64,000 bases of DNA, from contig NZ_JAHSTW010000005.1 of NCBI RefSeq assembly GCF_019145195.1, positions 248,001-312,000 on the forward strand, written 5' to 3'. The notes under the pieces were generated by a model that worked only from the letters and a program-made list of their open reading frames with translations, searched no databases and was not told where the DNA came from. The position numbers and the translations under genes are program-made. This document shows positions 7,866-17,559 of this stretch, piece by piece; position 1 is the stretch's first letter; every line of letters begins with the position of its first letter. This stretch comes from Pseudomonas siliginis. Its GTDB lineage: Bacteria > Pseudomonadota > Gammaproteobacteria > Pseudomonadales > Pseudomonadaceae.

Positions 7866-8970
7866 ACCCCAATTCATCAAGATCGACCCCGCCGCGCTGG
7901 AGGCGGATCTGATCGCCCGCTACGAAAAAGCATCCGGCAAAACCCTGTACCCGGCACAGATCGAACGGCTCTACATCGATCAAATCGCCTACGCCGTGTC
8001 CCGCTTGCAGATGAGCATTCAACACGCTGGCGAACAACTGCTGGTGCGCTTCGCCCGCGGCCCGATCCTCGATTATCTGGGCGAACTGGTTGCCACGCCG
8101 CGTCTGCTGGCCAAAGCCGCCCGGTGCACCCTGCGTTTCAGCCTGCCTACCGCGACCGCTCAAGCGTTACTCATCCCGGTAGGCACACGCGTCAGCACCC
8201 AAGACGCCAAAGTGGTCTTCACCACCGACCGCGATGTAACGCTGCCTGCCGATCAGGCCGAAGTGTCCGTCACCGCCACGTGCCAGACGGTGGGCGAGCA
8301 AGGCAACGGCTGGACCCTCGGCCAGATCAGCGCGCTCATCAACCCGCCAGACCCAAGCCTCACGGCCAGCAACACAACCAACACGGCCAACGGTGCCGAA
8401 GACGAAAACGACGATCGCTACCGCGAGCGCATCATCCTGGCGCCCGAGGCCTTCAGCAACGCCGGCAGCCGCGCCGCGTACCGCTATCACACGCTGGCCG
8501 TGCACCAATCCATCATCGATGTCGCCGTCCACGGCCCCGACGAAGGCCAACCCGACGGTCACGTTGCGCTCTATCCGCTGACCGCCGACGGCCTGCCGAC
8601 GCCGCAACTGCTGGAAGACATCACAGAGCAAATCAGCGGTGAAAAATTGCGCCCGCTGTGCGACACCGTAATCGCGGCCGCTCCCATAGAGGTCCGCTAC
8701 CAGATCACTGCCAACCTCACGTTGTATGCAAACGCCGACCGCAGCGCCGTGATGGCGGCAGCAAAAGCCGCCGCAACACGCTATGCCCAAAGATGCAGCG
8801 CCGCGCTGGGGCACGATCTCGTCCCGGAACAACTCACCGCCGCGCTGCAAGTGCCCGGCGTTTACCGCGCGGACGTAAGGAAACCGGTCAACCTGCGTGA
8901 GCTTCAAAGCAACCAATGGGCACATTGCAGCGCCATCAAGCTGACTGACGCCGGCGTCGCCGATGGCTGA
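7849..8970 (+). CDS. Baseplate assembly protein J
   Basis: A 373-residue gpJ-family wedge protein: IKIDPAALEADLIARYE near the start, LDYLGELVATPRL, a middle domain with LIPVGTRVSTQD and GEQGNGWTLGQI, then DENDDRYRERIILAPEAFSNAG (about 185-205), which is highly typical of gpJ. The C-terminal part contains QISGEKLRPLCDTV and beta-rich repeats. It overlaps W (17 bases) and I (8 bases), consistent with a coupled baseplate operon. It appears complete. Confidence 0.93.
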   Translation: MRALPKPQFIKIDPAALEADLIARYEKASGKTLYPAQIERLYIDQIAYAVSRLQMSIQHAGEQLLVRFARGPILDYLGELVATPRLLAKAARCTLRFSLPTATAQALLIPVGTRVSTQDAKVVFTTDRDVTLPADQAEVSVTATCQTVGEQGNGWTLGQISALINPPDPSLTASNTTNTANGAEDENDDRYRERIILAPEAFSNAGSRAAYRYHTLAVHQSIIDVAVHGPDEGQPDGHVALYPLTADGLPTPQLLEDITEQISGEKLRPLCDTVIAAAPIEVRYQITANLTLYANADRSAVMAAAKAAATRYAQRCSAALGHDLVPEQLTAALQVPGVYRADVRKPVNLRELQSNQWAHCSAIKLTDAGVADG

Positions 8971-9514
8971 CCCGCTAACCCCTGCGCTGGCCGGCGACGC
9001 GCGCTTCACGCTGTTGTGCGAACTGCTCGACCAGTCACTTGCCGACCTCGACCTCAACGCCATGCTCGTCTACCTGATCGACCTGGTAAAACCCAGGCTG
9101 CTGCCACATCTGGCCGACCAGTTCTCACTGCTGGACGAAGCCGCGTGGCAGTTGGCCGAGTCCGAGCAAGCCAAGCGCAACCTCATCAAAAACGCCATCG
9201 AACTGCACCGTTTCAAGGGCACCCCGTGGGCGATCCGCGAAGTCATCTACTTGCTCGGTTTCGGCGAAGTCACCCTGCAAGAAGGGCCGCAAACAAAAGC
9301 CGACAACCAGCCAAGCCCGCCAACCCTGTGGCCGCTATACCGCGTCATCCTCAAACGCAGCATCACCAACGATCAAGCGGTGCTCCTGCGCCGCGTCCTC
9401 CTGTCCGTCGCCCCGGCGCGCTGCCGGCTGGTCTCACTCGACTACCAAGCTGTCGCCATCCGCTACAACGCAGTCGCCCGTTACGACGGCCAATACAACC
9501 ACGGAAGCAGCTAA
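8963..9514 (+). CDS. Phage tail protein I
   Basis: A 183-residue gpI-family protein connecting baseplate wedge and tail fibre. Diagnostic stretches are LPHLADQFSLLDEAAWQLAES and then [20 protein letters not shown], followed by ELLGFGEV-like and a C-terminal beta region ending in YDGQYNHGSS. Start ATG 8963 overlaps the J stop by 8 bases; its own TAA (9512-9514) overlaps the ATG of the fibre gene at 9514. Confidence 0.92.
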   Translation: MADPLTPALAGDARFTLLCELLDQSLADLDLNAMLVYLIDLVKPRLLPHLADQFSLLDEAAWQLAESEQAKRNLIKNAIELHRFKGTPWAIREVIYLLGFGEVTLQEGPQTKADNQPSPPTLWPLYRVILKRSITNDQAVLLRRVLLSVAPARCRLVSLDYQAVAIRYNAVARYDGQYNHGSS

Positions 9515-10368
9515 TGGCCGACCTACCCGAAACCAACCAATGGACGCCCGGCGTCTACCAGATCGAGACCTCCGACCCCGTCGTCGGCGGCCCCGAGGGC
9601 GTGACCAATTTGCCCATCAAACAACTAACCAACCGCACGGTGTGGCTCAAAGGCAAATTCGAATCACTGAAAACCATCGCCGACAAAGTCGTTCAGGCCA
9701 CCGAAAAAGCCGCCGGGATAGCGCGCATCGCAACCCAGGCAGCGGTCAAAGCGGGTACCGAAACCGGTACAACCGTGACGCCCAAACACCTCGCCAGCTT
9801 GTTCCCGTTCCGCGGTTGCGCGGTCTTTTCTGAACCCGAGATATATACCTGGAAGGTCCCTTCAGGCGTAACCCAGGCCTGGGTTGTCGTTATTGGAGCC
9901 GGCGGCGGTGGCGCGCGATCGATCACTTTACCTGGCCCCTCTGGCGGCTCGGGTGGCGGCATTGCTAGAAAACTCGTCGACCTACGAGGCGTGACCACGG
10001 TGGAAATAACCGTTGGGGCCGGCGGTAAAGGGGCCACTGAATTGGACACTACCGGAGGCGCGGGCGGCGCGTCTTTTTTCGGGAACTTTGTGTACGCCAC
10101 GGCAGGACTAGGTGGGCGGCTCGACGGTAAGGCGCCTCATGGCGGCATTGGTCATGGCGGGGACGAAAATGAGTGTATCGGCACAGCAGGCCACCCGGTT
10201 GGCGGCTCTAAAAACACTGGATTCATAGGTGGCGCTGGCGGAGGCGGTGAGTCGGGCGCCTCATGGGACGATCCGCGCAAACCCGTGACGCCAGGACACG
10301 GCGGCGGAGGCCGCGGCGCAAGTGCAGCACCAGATGGCGCGGACGGACGCGTAACCATTCAGTGGTGA
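9514..10368 (+). CDS. Tail fibre with glycine-rich receptor-binding tip
   Basis: A 284-residue protein. Residues 1-90 resemble the N-terminal attachment part of tail fibres (TPGVYQIETSDPVVGG, PIKQLTNRTVWLKGKFESL, then a helical segment). Residues 105-284 begin with a strand pattern (YTWKVPSGVTQAWVVVIGAGGGG) and hold at least six Gly-rich runs such as GGSGGG, GGAGG and GAGGGGE, ending in GRVTIQW. This is the layout of polyglycine-rich adhesin tips of phage fibres. It is the likely host-range determinant. It is short for a fibre, and no chaperone gene follows. Confidence 0.85.
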   Translation: MADLPETNQWTPGVYQIETSDPVVGGPEGVTNLPIKQLTNRTVWLKGKFESLKTIADKVVQATEKAAGIARIATQAAVKAGTETGTTVTPKHLASLFPFRGCAVFSEPEIYTWKVPSGVTQAWVVVIGAGGGGARSITLPGPSGGSGGGIARKLVDLRGVTTVEITVGAGGKGATELDTTGGAGGASFFGNFVYATAGLGGRLDGKAPHGGIGHGGDENECIGTAGHPVGGSKNTGFIGGAGGGGESGASWDDPRKPVTPGHGGGGRGASAAPDGADGRVTIQW

Positions 10369-10442
10369 TAAGCGGGAGTGGGTCATCAGCGCCCCCAAGA
10401 TTAATGACCAGCGTCGGCGCACAGCCAGAGGGATATAAACGT

Positions 10443-10643
10443 ATGCAAGACATCCGCTGTGGCCAATGCCACCGCAAACTCGCCGCCGCCCAAAGCTTCA
10501 CCGAACTGCAAATCAAGTGCCCGCGCTGCCGGACACTCAATCACCTGAAGGCCCCGAGCCTCCTATCCGAATGCCCTGAGCATCTGCCCACAAGAGCGCA
10601 GACGTGCCCCAGCCCACCATTGGAAGCCTGTTCGCAGGCATAG
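10443..10643 (+). CDS. com: Com-family zinc-finger regulator
   Basis: A 66-residue protein with MQDIRCGQCHRKLA and then QIKCPRCRTLNHL, a CxxC...CxxC zinc ribbon closely resembling Mu Com. Com of Mu binds mom mRNA and activates its translation. Here the gene overlaps the downstream cytosine methyltransferase by 40 bases, so a role in controlling that gene is a natural inference. It sits directly after the tail fibre gene. The C-terminal 30 residues (Ser/Pro/Glu-rich) look unstructured. Confidence 0.85.
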   Translation: MQDIRCGQCHRKLAAAQSFTELQIKCPRCRTLNHLKAPSLLSECPEHLPTRAQTCPSPPLEACSQA

Positions 10644-11455
10644 GAGGTTTTGATGAAGGATTCGAAAAAGCAGGCTACCGCACCGCCTGGCAAGTGGAGC
10701 TCAACCCCACCAACCGGGCTGTCCTTGCCGACCGATTTCCGCACGCCATCCAACACGAAGACGTGCGCCACTGCGGCGCACACAACCTGCAATCCGTTGA
10801 CATCATCACCGCAGGCTTTCCCTGCCAAGACATCAGCAACGCCGGCAGCCGCCCCGGCAACCAACACACCCGAGGCCTGCAAGGCCAGCGCAGCGGCCTG
10901 TTTTGGGAAGTCATACGCATCCTCAAAGAAACACAACCTCGCTGGGTGGTCCTTGAGAACGTCGTTAACTTGCTCGCTATCAACGATAGCCGAGACTTTC
11001 AAACAGTCATCCGGGCCCTTGCGGACAGCGGGTATGTGGGATGCTGGCGAGTGCTTAATGCTCAATATTTCGGAGTCCCCCAGCAACGTCGCCGAATATT
11101 CCTGGTCGCCGGTCATCACCGAATGCCCCCCATCGAGCTGCTGGCTGACGCCGCGCCAGTGGACGCAATACCTCCAGCGTCTCAATCGCAACCCTGGCCA
11201 CGGCCCGCGGATGCATGGGCTGCCAATACTCTATTGGCAAACAAAGCCGGCTCCCAGATCGCTATGGGCTGTACCACTTTCGTCGCTCACCCGAACGGAT
11301 GGCATCAGATGGTTGAGCGGCAGCGAACGTCTGACGATGATGGGCTTTGCCTCGGACTGGATGCGTCCAACCTTGCAGAAGCTTTCGCTGCCGGAAACGC
11401 CGTCGTCCCGCAAATCGCGCAATGGATCGCCGAAAAACTAATCAAAACCCACTAA
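10604..11455 (+). CDS. Phage-type DNA cytosine-5 methyltransferase
   Basis: A 283-residue C5 methyltransferase. Visible motifs: I, SLFAGIGGFDEGFEKAG (8-24); IV, GFPCQDISNAG with catalytic Cys74; VI, VLENV (116-120); VIII, QRRRIF (161-166); and X, GNAVVPQIAQWIAEKL near the C-terminus. The target-recognition region between VIII and X is only about 95 residues, shorter than in restriction-linked enzymes. Start GTG 10604 is forced by an in-frame TGA at 10577-10579. No restriction endonuclease is adjacent, so it is probably a solitary modification enzyme that protects phage DNA, paired with Com. Confidence 0.93.
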   Translation: MPQPTIGSLFAGIGGFDEGFEKAGYRTAWQVELNPTNRAVLADRFPHAIQHEDVRHCGAHNLQSVDIITAGFPCQDISNAGSRPGNQHTRGLQGQRSGLFWEVIRILKETQPRWVVLENVVNLLAINDSRDFQTVIRALADSGYVGCWRVLNAQYFGVPQQRRRIFLVAGHHRMPPIELLADAAPVDAIPPASQSQPWPRPADAWAANTLLANKAGSQIAMGCTTFVAHPNGWHQMVERQRTSDDDGLCLGLDASNLAEAFAAGNAVVPQIAQWIAEKLIKTH

Positions 11456-11669
11456 CCCCACAGCGGGAATCAAAATCCCGCTACCATCCTGCAATTCCTT
11501 TGCACCCCGTGCAAAAGAACCAAACCCCAAATACCGCGCGCAATGGTCATGGTTTTATGCGCGCGGCATCACCAAAAGCAAGATCAACAGCTACCCCCTC
11601 ACCCCAACCCTCTCCCCCAAGGGGGCGAGTGGGAAAGGGAGCCGATCTTCATGGAAAACAGAATCTCGG
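11456..11669. repeat. Gap after phage block with palindromic repeat
   Basis: No gene is seen. At about 11593-11640 lies a pyrimidine-rich element (CCCCTCACCCCAACCCTCTC followed by the partial complement) of a type often found between Pseudomonas genes. It separates the phage-derived block from chromosomal genes. No attachment-site duplication or tRNA is visible. Confidence 0.55.
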
Positions 11670-12350
11670 TTAACCCTTGAGAAACTCGGATACTTTCTGC
11701 GCGGCGCTGGCCAAATGCTGTTCATGCGTAAACCCAGAAACCTTCAACGGCTTCAAATCATGATCCCCCGCCACCAACCAAAACACCTCAATCCCCGGCG
11801 CTAACGAATACCCCTCAACCGCCTCGCGATTCCCCAGAGCATCCCGCTCCCCCTGCACAATCAACGTCCGAGTCTTCAAACCAGCCAAATGCTCAACCCG
11901 AGGCTTCTCCGGCTTCCCCACCGCATAAAACGGATACCCCAGACACACCAACGCATCCACCCCCAACTCATCCGCCACCAGACTCGCCATCCGCCCCCCC
12001 ATCGACTTACCGCCAATCGCCAACGGCCCAGCGACATGACGCCGCACAACCGCAAACACCTCCCGCCAACATTCCTGCAACTTGCCAGCAGGATTCGGCG
12101 GCCGCTTCACCCCATCCACCCGCCGCTGCGCCATATACGGAAACTCAAAGCGCAACACGTTGACCCCAAGCCCGGCAAGGCGCCCAGCCATGTCGTTCAT
12201 CCAGTCGCTATCCATCGGCGCCCCCGCCCCGTGGGCCAGAATCAGCGTTGCCGAAGCCTCACCAACAGCGGCATCCCAAAGCCACCCATGATCGAGCACA
12301 CACTGCGCCCATTGATCCCCGTCAATACTGGCCTTGTGCTGTTTGTCCAT
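11670..12350 (-). CDS. Alpha/beta hydrolase, dienelactone hydrolase / KANL3-like
   Basis: A 226-residue soluble hydrolase. [16 protein letters not shown] (about 37-52) gives the oxyanion region, [11 protein letters not shown] the nucleophile elbow with Ser at about 115, GERDALG the probable acid, and GDHDLKP the catalytic His. The short GHG-type motif without a lid domain fits the KANL3/Tex30-like group of dienelactone-hydrolase relatives. The substrate cannot be named. It is divergent from ccoN2, with 90 bases between starts. Confidence 0.85.
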   Translation of the reverse strand: MDKQHKASIDGDQWAQCVLDHGWLWDAAVGEASATLILAHGAGAPMDSDWMNDMAGRLAGLGVNVLRFEFPYMAQRRVDGVKRPPNPAGKLQECWREVFAVVRRHVAGPLAIGGKSMGGRMASLVADELGVDALVCLGYPFYAVGKPEKPRVEHLAGLKTRTLIVQGERDALGNREAVEGYSLAPGIEVFWLVAGDHDLKPLKVSGFTHEQHLASAAQKVSEFLKG

Positions 12351-12440
12351 GCTTGCCTCGCTTTTAGTCTGCCTATAACTCCAGGCGAAGGATTCGCGCC
12401 GTTTGCGCGCTCACTTCGGCTGAACCGTGGATGGGGAACC

Positions 12441-13865
12441 ATGAACACTTCTATCAGTACCGCCTACAACTACAAGGTGGTCCGCCAATTCGCCATTATG
12501 ACGGTGGTGTGGGGCATCGTCGGCATGGGCCTCGGGGTTTTTCTCGCGGCGCAATTGGTCTGGCCGGAACTCAACTTCAATTTGCCCTGGACCAGTTTCG
12601 GCCGTCTGCGCCCGCTGCACACCAACGCGGTGATCTTCGCCTTTGGTGGCTGCGCGCTGTTCGCCAGCTCCTTCTACTCGGTGCAACGCACCTGCCAGAC
12701 GCAATTGTTCGCGCCGCAAATCGCCGCGTTCTGCTTCTGGGGCTGGCAACTGGTGATCCTGTTGGCGGCGATCAGCCTTCCGCTGGGTTACACCAGCTCC
12801 AAGGAATACGCCGAACTGGAATGGCCGATCGACATCCTGATCACCATCGTCTGGGTCGCCTACGCGATCGTGTTCTTCGGCACGATCATGCAGCGCAAGA
12901 CCAAGCACATCTATGTGGGCAACTGGTTCTTCGGCGCGTTCATCATCACCGTGGCGATTCTGCACATCGTCAACAACCTCGAGTTGCCGGTGAGTTTCAC
13001 CAAGTCCTACTCGGTGTACGCCGGTGCAACCGACGCGATGGTGCAATGGTGGTATGGCCACAACGCCGTAGGCTTTTTCCTCACCGCCGGCTTCCTCGGC
13101 ATGATGTATTACTTCGTGCCGAAACAGGCCGAGCGTCCGGTGTACTCGTATCGCCTGTCGATCGTGCACTTCTGGGCCTTGATCACCCTGTACATCTGGG
13201 CCGGCCCGCACCACTTGCACTACACCGCGCTACCGGACTGGGCGCAATCGCTGGGCATGGTGATGTCGCTGATTCTGCTGGCACCGAGCTGGGGCGGCAT
13301 GATCAACGGCATGATGACCCTCTCGGGCGCGTGGCATAAGTTGCGCAGCGACCCGATCCTGCGCTTCCTCGTGGTGTCGCTGGCGTTCTACGGCATGTCG
13401 ACCTTCGAAGGTCCGATGATGGCGATCAAGACCGTCAACGCCCTCTCCCACTACACCGACTGGACCATCGGCCACGTTCACGCTGGCGCCCTCGGCTGGG
13501 TGGCGATGATCTCGATCGGCGCGCTGTACCACATGATCCCGAAAATCTTCGGCAAAGCGCAGATGCACAGCGTCGGTTTGATCAACGCGCACTTCTGGCT
13601 GGCAACCATCGGCACCGTGCTCTACATCGCCTCGATGTGGGTCAACGGCATCGCCCAAGGCCTGATGTGGCGCGCAGTCAACGAGGACGGCACGCTGACT
13701 TATTCCTTCGTCGAAACCCTGGTGGCCAGCCATCCGGGCTTTGTCGTGCGACTGATCGGCGGGGCGATTTTCTTAAGCGGCATGTTCCTGATGGCTTACA
13801 ACACCTGGCGCACCGTGCGGGCCTCGCAGCCTGCCGACGTCGTCGCTGCCGCGCAGATGGCCTGA
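12441..13865 (+). CDS. ccoN2: cbb3 cytochrome c oxidase subunit I, copy 2
   Basis: A 474-residue, 12-helix heme-copper oxidase subunit carrying low-spin heme b and the heme b3-CuB centre, where O2 is reduced. Family blocks include [39 protein letters not shown] and [19 protein letters not shown]; the histidines in these segments are expected ligands. ATG 12441 after GGGGAA is chosen; the frame stays open back to 11889 but that is antisense of the hydrolase. It is numbered copy 2 by analogy with PAO1, where the copy distal to ccoG is ccoN2. No Anr box is visible in the 90 bases upstream. Confidence 0.96.
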   Translation: MNTSISTAYNYKVVRQFAIMTVVWGIVGMGLGVFLAAQLVWPELNFNLPWTSFGRLRPLHTNAVIFAFGGCALFASSFYSVQRTCQTQLFAPQIAAFCFWGWQLVILLAAISLPLGYTSSKEYAELEWPIDILITIVWVAYAIVFFGTIMQRKTKHIYVGNWFFGAFIITVAILHIVNNLELPVSFTKSYSVYAGATDAMVQWWYGHNAVGFFLTAGFLGMMYYFVPKQAERPVYSYRLSIVHFWALITLYIWAGPHHLHYTALPDWAQSLGMVMSLILLAPSWGGMINGMMTLSGAWHKLRSDPILRFLVVSLAFYGMSTFEGPMMAIKTVNALSHYTDWTIGHVHAGALGWVAMISIGALYHMIPKIFGKAQMHSVGLINAHFWLATIGTVLYIASMWVNGIAQGLMWRAVNEDGTLTYSFVETLVASHPGFVVRLIGGAIFLSGMFLMAYNTWRTVRASQPADVVAAAQMA

Positions 13866-13875
13866 GGAGTCCGCC

Positions 13876-14484
13876 ATGAAACACGAAACGATTGAAAAGA
13901 ACGTCGGCCTGCTGATGCTGCTGATGGTGTTCGCCGTGAGCATCGGCGGCCTGACCCAGATCGTCCCGCTGTTCTTCCAGGACGTCACCAACAAACCGGT
14001 GGAGGGTATGAAGCCCTATACCGCGCTGCAACTGGAAGGTCGCGACATCTACATCCGCGAAGGCTGCGTCGGTTGCCATTCGCAGATGATCCGCCCGTTC
14101 CGCGCCGAAACCGAACGCTACGGGCACTACTCGGTGGCCGGTGAAAGCGTCTGGGATCACCCGTTCCTGTGGGGTTCAAAACGTACCGGTCCGGATCTGG
14201 CCCGGGTCGGCGCGCGTTACTCTGATGACTGGCACCGCGCGCACTTGTACAACCCGCGCAACGTCGTGCCGGAGTCGAAGATGCCGGCCTACCCGTGGCT
14301 GGTCACCCAAGCGGTCGACAGCAGCCACACCGAAACCAAGCTCAAGACCATGCGCACCCTCGGCGTGCCTTACACCGACGACGACATCAGCGGCGCGGTC
14401 GCCAGCCTCAAGGGCAAGACCGAAATGGACGCCCTCGTTTCCTATCTGCAAGTGCTCGGCACTGCAATCAAGAGCAAGAGGTGA
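13876..14484 (+). CDS. ccoO2: cbb3 oxidase monoheme cytochrome c subunit, copy 2
   Basis: A 202-residue protein with an N-terminal membrane anchor (about 11-30) and one CxxCH heme c site (Cys64, Cys67, His68), then a periplasmic cytochrome domain with [20 protein letters not shown] and a Met-containing [11 protein letters not shown] axial-ligand region. It passes electrons from CcoP to CcoN. GAGGAG precedes ATG 13876, 10 bases after the ccoN2 stop. Confidence 0.96.
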   Translation: MKHETIEKNVGLLMLLMVFAVSIGGLTQIVPLFFQDVTNKPVEGMKPYTALQLEGRDIYIREGCVGCHSQMIRPFRAETERYGHYSVAGESVWDHPFLWGSKRTGPDLARVGARYSDDWHRAHLYNPRNVVPESKMPAYPWLVTQAVDSSHTETKLKTMRTLGVPYTDDDISGAVASLKGKTEMDALVSYLQVLGTAIKSKR

Positions 14485-14487
14485 ACC

Positions 14488-14685
14488 ATGGTCATTGAAA
14501 TGAGTGCTGGCCTGATTCGCGGCCTCGGCACGGTCGTGGTGTTCGTCGCCTTCGTCGGCCTGACCTTGTGGGTGTTCAACCGCAAGCGCACCCCGGAATT
14601 CGCCGAAGCACGCCTGCTGCCATTCGCCGACGAGCCACTACCCGAAACAATTTCAGCCCCTGAAACAAGGAGTACCCGGCCATGA
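14488..14685 (+). CDS. ccoQ2: cbb3 oxidase small subunit Q, copy 2
   Basis: A 65-residue protein with one transmembrane helix (about 11-29, [19 protein letters not shown]), then RKR and an acidic tail with LPFADEP. CcoQ stabilises the cbb3 complex. It begins 3 bases after the ccoO2 stop and overlaps ccoP2 by 4 bases (ATGA). Confidence 0.93.
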   Translation: MVIEMSAGLIRGLGTVVVFVAFVGLTLWVFNRKRTPEFAEARLLPFADEPLPETISAPETRSTRP

Positions 14686-15635
14686 CCACCTTCTGGAGTA
14701 CGTGGATCTGCGTACTGACCATTGGCAGCCTGATCGGCCTGACCTGGCTGCTGATCGGCACCCGTCGGGGCGAGACCAAGGGCAGCGTCGACCAGACCAT
14801 GGGCCACAGCTTCGACGGCATCGAGGAATACGACAATCCGCTGCCGCAGTGGTGGTTCATGCTGTTCGCCGGCACGCTGGTGTTCTCGGTGGGTTATCTG
14901 ATTCTCTATCCGGGCCTGGGCAACTGGAAAGGCATCCTGCCCGGCTATGAGGATGGCTGGACCGGCGTGCACGAATGGGAAAAGGAAATGAACAAGGCCG
15001 ACGCACGGTTCGGGCCGATCTTCGCCAAATTCGCGGCGATGCCGCTGGAAGAAGTGGCCAAGGATCCGCAGGCGCTGAAAATGGGCGGTCGTCTGTTCGC
15101 CTCCAATTGCTCGGTGTGCCACGGCTCGGATGCCAAGGGCGCGTTTGGCTTCCCTAACCTTGCTGACAGCGACTGGCGCTGGGGCGGCGATGCCGAGACG
15201 ATCAAGACCACCATCATGGGCGGCCGCATGGCGGCGATGCCGGCCTGGGGCGAAGTGCTCGGTGAGGCCGGGGTGAAAAACGTTGCCGCGTATGTGCGCC
15301 ACGAACTGGCGGGCCTGCCGCTACCTGCCGACAGCAAAGCAGATCTGCAAGCCGGGCAGCAAGCGTTCAGTACCACTTGCGTGGCTTGCCACGGCGCAAC
15401 TGGCCAAGGCACCCCTGCCATGGGCGCACCGAATCTTACCCACCCGGCCGGCTTCATTTATGGCACCAGCCTGACCCAACTGGAACAGACCATCCGCCAT
15501 GGTCGTCAGGGGCATATGCCAGCGCAGAACGAGTTGCTGGGCAACGATAAAGTGCAATTGCTTGCCGCTTATGTGTACAGCCTGAGCCACGGATTGAACA
15601 CAGAAAAACTGATAACTGAAGACAACAAGAAATAG
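14682..15635 (+). CDS. ccoP2: cbb3 oxidase diheme cytochrome c subunit, copy 2
   Basis: A 317-residue protein with two N-terminal transmembrane helices (about 5-26 and 57-77) separated by the cytoplasmic [18 protein letters not shown] block, then two periplasmic heme c sites: CSVCH (143-147) and CVACH (233-237). It accepts electrons from soluble or bc1-linked cytochromes. Between helix 2 and the first heme it lacks 14 residues present in copy 1. The ATGA start couples it to ccoQ2. Confidence 0.96.
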   Translation: MTTFWSTWICVLTIGSLIGLTWLLIGTRRGETKGSVDQTMGHSFDGIEEYDNPLPQWWFMLFAGTLVFSVGYLILYPGLGNWKGILPGYEDGWTGVHEWEKEMNKADARFGPIFAKFAAMPLEEVAKDPQALKMGGRLFASNCSVCHGSDAKGAFGFPNLADSDWRWGGDAETIKTTIMGGRMAAMPAWGEVLGEAGVKNVAAYVRHELAGLPLPADSKADLQAGQQAFSTTCVACHGATGQGTPAMGAPNLTHPAGFIYGTSLTQLEQTIRHGRQGHMPAQNELLGNDKVQLLAAYVYSLSHGLNTEKLITEDNKK

Positions 15636-16116
15636 CAATTGCGCACACCACTGCCGCAGCTTTCTCGCTGCGGCAGTTTCCCGCCCCTTTGCGACGCATT
15701 GTCGCACCCCTTGGATCCTCTCCTTTCGGAACCCCGGATTCGGGTCTACGCTTCATCGAAGCGGACCGGCTGAAGTCGGTTTCCCGATCAATCCCGAACG
15801 ATGCGCGCCGTGAACCGGCTGATGGATTCGCCGCAAACGCAGGTAGATAACGGCTGTTGCGCCGATTGCCCGCAATTTCCCGATCACGACCTGTGAACGG
15901 GCACCGTTGACGGCGATCCGGATTGCGAGCTTTTTACGCGCACTGCGACATTTTGTCAGAGGCCATTTTTGACCCTACGCGGCGCATGGAAAGGCCGCAG
16001 AATCAGCGTTGGAAAGCATTGACCCAGGTCATGGCGCGTTGCAATGACCCCCTGCTTTATACATACTTGCGGCCGATTTTATCCCTATAAAAATACCCAA
16101 ACCGTGGAACCTTAGA
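15636..16116. promoter_or_regulatory. Inter-operon region: hairpin, then Anr-type promoter
   Basis: No gene is seen in these 481 bases. An 11-bp perfect hairpin with 6-nt loop (15650-15660 and 15667-15677) lies 14 bases after ccoP2, followed by a weak T run, and is a probable terminator or attenuator. The remainder is the leader and promoter of ccoN1, with the Anr box annotated separately. Confidence 0.7.
16019..16061 (+). promoter_or_regulatory. Anr/FNR box and -10 of ccoN1 operon
   Basis: TTGACCCAGGTCAT (16019-16032) matches the Anr half-site pattern TTGAC-N4-GTCAA with one mismatch. A TTTATA hexamer at 16056-16061 would place the start near 16067, with the box centred about 42 bp upstream, the class II position for FNR-type activators. 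The ATG of ccoN1 is at 16117. Confidence 0.75.
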
Positions 16117-17559
16117 ATGAGCACAGCAATCAGTCCGACTGCTTATAACTATAAGGTAGTCCGCCAGTTCGCCATCATGACGGTGGTCTGGGGGATCCTT
16201 GGCATGGGGCTCGGTGTCTTCATCGCCTCGCAACTGGTCTGGCCGGAACTGAACTTCGGTCTGCCGTGGACGAGCTTTGGACGCTTGCGCCCGTTGCACA
16301 CAAACCTGGTGATTTTCGCCTTCGGCGGTTGTGCACTGTTTGCCACTTCCTACTATGTCGTGCAGCGAACCTGCCAGACGCGACTGATTTCCGACAGCCT
16401 CGCGGCCTTCACCTTCTGGGGCTGGCAAGCGGTCATCGTCGGCGCAATCATTACCTTGCCGCTGGGTTACACCACCACCAAGGAATACGCCGAGCTGGAA
16501 TGGCCGATCGCCATTTTGCTGGCCATTGTCTGGGTCACCTACGGTCTGGTGTTCTTCGGCACCATCACCAAGCGCAAAACCAAGCACATCTATGTCGGCA
16601 ACTGGTTCTACGGCGCGTTCATCGTGGTCACCGCGATGCTGCACATCGTCAACCACATGTCGCTGCCGGTCAGCCTGTTCAAGTCGTACTCGGCCTACTC
16701 CGGCGCCACTGACGCGATGATCCAGTGGTGGTATGGCCACAACGCGGTGGGCTTCTTTCTGACCACCGGTTTCCTCGGGATGATGTACTACTTCGTGCCG
16801 AAACAGGCCGAACGCCCGATCTACTCCTATCGTCTGTCGATCGTGCACTTCTGGGCGCTGATCACCCTGTACATCTGGGCCGGCCCGCACCACCTGCACT
16901 ACACCGCCCTGCCGGACTGGGCACAATCGCTGGGCATGGCGATGTCGATAATTCTGCTGGCGCCAAGCTGGGGCGGCATGATCAACGGCATGATGACCCT
17001 GTCGGGCGCCTGGCATAAGTTGCGCACCGACCCGATCCTGCGCTTCCTCGTGGTGTCGCTGGCGTTCTACGGCATGTCGACCTTCGAAGGGCCGATGATG
17101 GCGATCAAGACCGTCAACTCGCTCTCGCACTACACCGACTGGACCATCGGCCACGTACACGCCGGCGCCCTCGGTTGGGTAGCGATGATCTCGATCGGCG
17201 CGATCTACCACATGATCCCGAAACTGTTCGGCCGGGCGCAGATGCACAGCACCGGGCTGATCAATGCGCACTTCTGGCTTGCCACTATCGGCACCGTGCT
17301 TTACATCGCCTCGATGTGGGTCAACGGCATCACCCAGGGCCTGATGTGGCGTGCAATCAACGATGACGGCACCCTCACCTACTCGTTCGTCGAAGCGCTG
17401 CAGGCCAGCCACCCGGGCTTCATCGTCCGTGCGCTGGGCGGTGCTTTCTTTGCCAGCGGCATGTTGCTGATGGCTTACAACGTGTACCGCACCGTCCGTG
17501 CGTCGGATCCGGTTGAAGCCGAAGCCGCCGCCAAGATTGCCGTCGTTGGAGCTCACTGA
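16117..17559 (+). CDS. ccoN1: cbb3 cytochrome c oxidase subunit I, copy 1
   Basis: A 480-residue paralogue of the subunit at 12441, with the same heme-copper oxidase blocks ([50 protein letters not shown]). Several long stretches, especially the C-terminal half, are nearly identical at both protein and DNA level to copy 2. Differences cluster in the N-terminal third (for example [19 protein letters not shown]) and the extreme C-terminus. The stop overlaps the ccoO1 start by one base (TGATG). The upstream Anr-type promoter suggests this is the microaerobically induced oxidase in this strain. Confidence 0.96.
   Translation: MSTAISPTAYNYKVVRQFAIMTVVWGILGMGLGVFIASQLVWPELNFGLPWTSFGRLRPLHTNLVIFAFGGCALFATSYYVVQRTCQTRLISDSLAAFTFWGWQAVIVGAIITLPLGYTTTKEYAELEWPIAILLAIVWVTYGLVFFGTITKRKTKHIYVGNWFYGAFIVVTAMLHIVNHMSLPVSLFKSYSAYSGATDAMIQWWYGHNAVGFFLTTGFLGMMYYFVPKQAERPIYSYRLSIVHFWALITLYIWAGPHHLHYTALPDWAQSLGMAMSIILLAPSWGGMINGMMTLSGAWHKLRTDPILRFLVVSLAFYGMSTFEGPMMAIKTVNSLSHYTDWTIGHVHAGALGWVAMISIGAIYHMIPKLFGRAQMHSTGLINAHFWLATIGTVLYIASMWVNGITQGLMWRAINDDGTLTYSFVEALQASHPGFIVRALGGAFFASGMLLMAYNVYRTVRASDPVEAEAAAKIAVVGAH

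Noticed and set aside
10650..11441. 263-residue frame overlapping the methyltransferase
   Set aside because: The methyltransferase frame (10604-11455) carries all C5 motifs; the other frame is a shadow rich in Ser/Thr/Pro.
11889..12440. Upstream extension of the ccoN2 frame
   Set aside because: It overlaps the hydrolase gene in antisense and lacks oxidase similarity; the CcoN family begins at ATG 12441.
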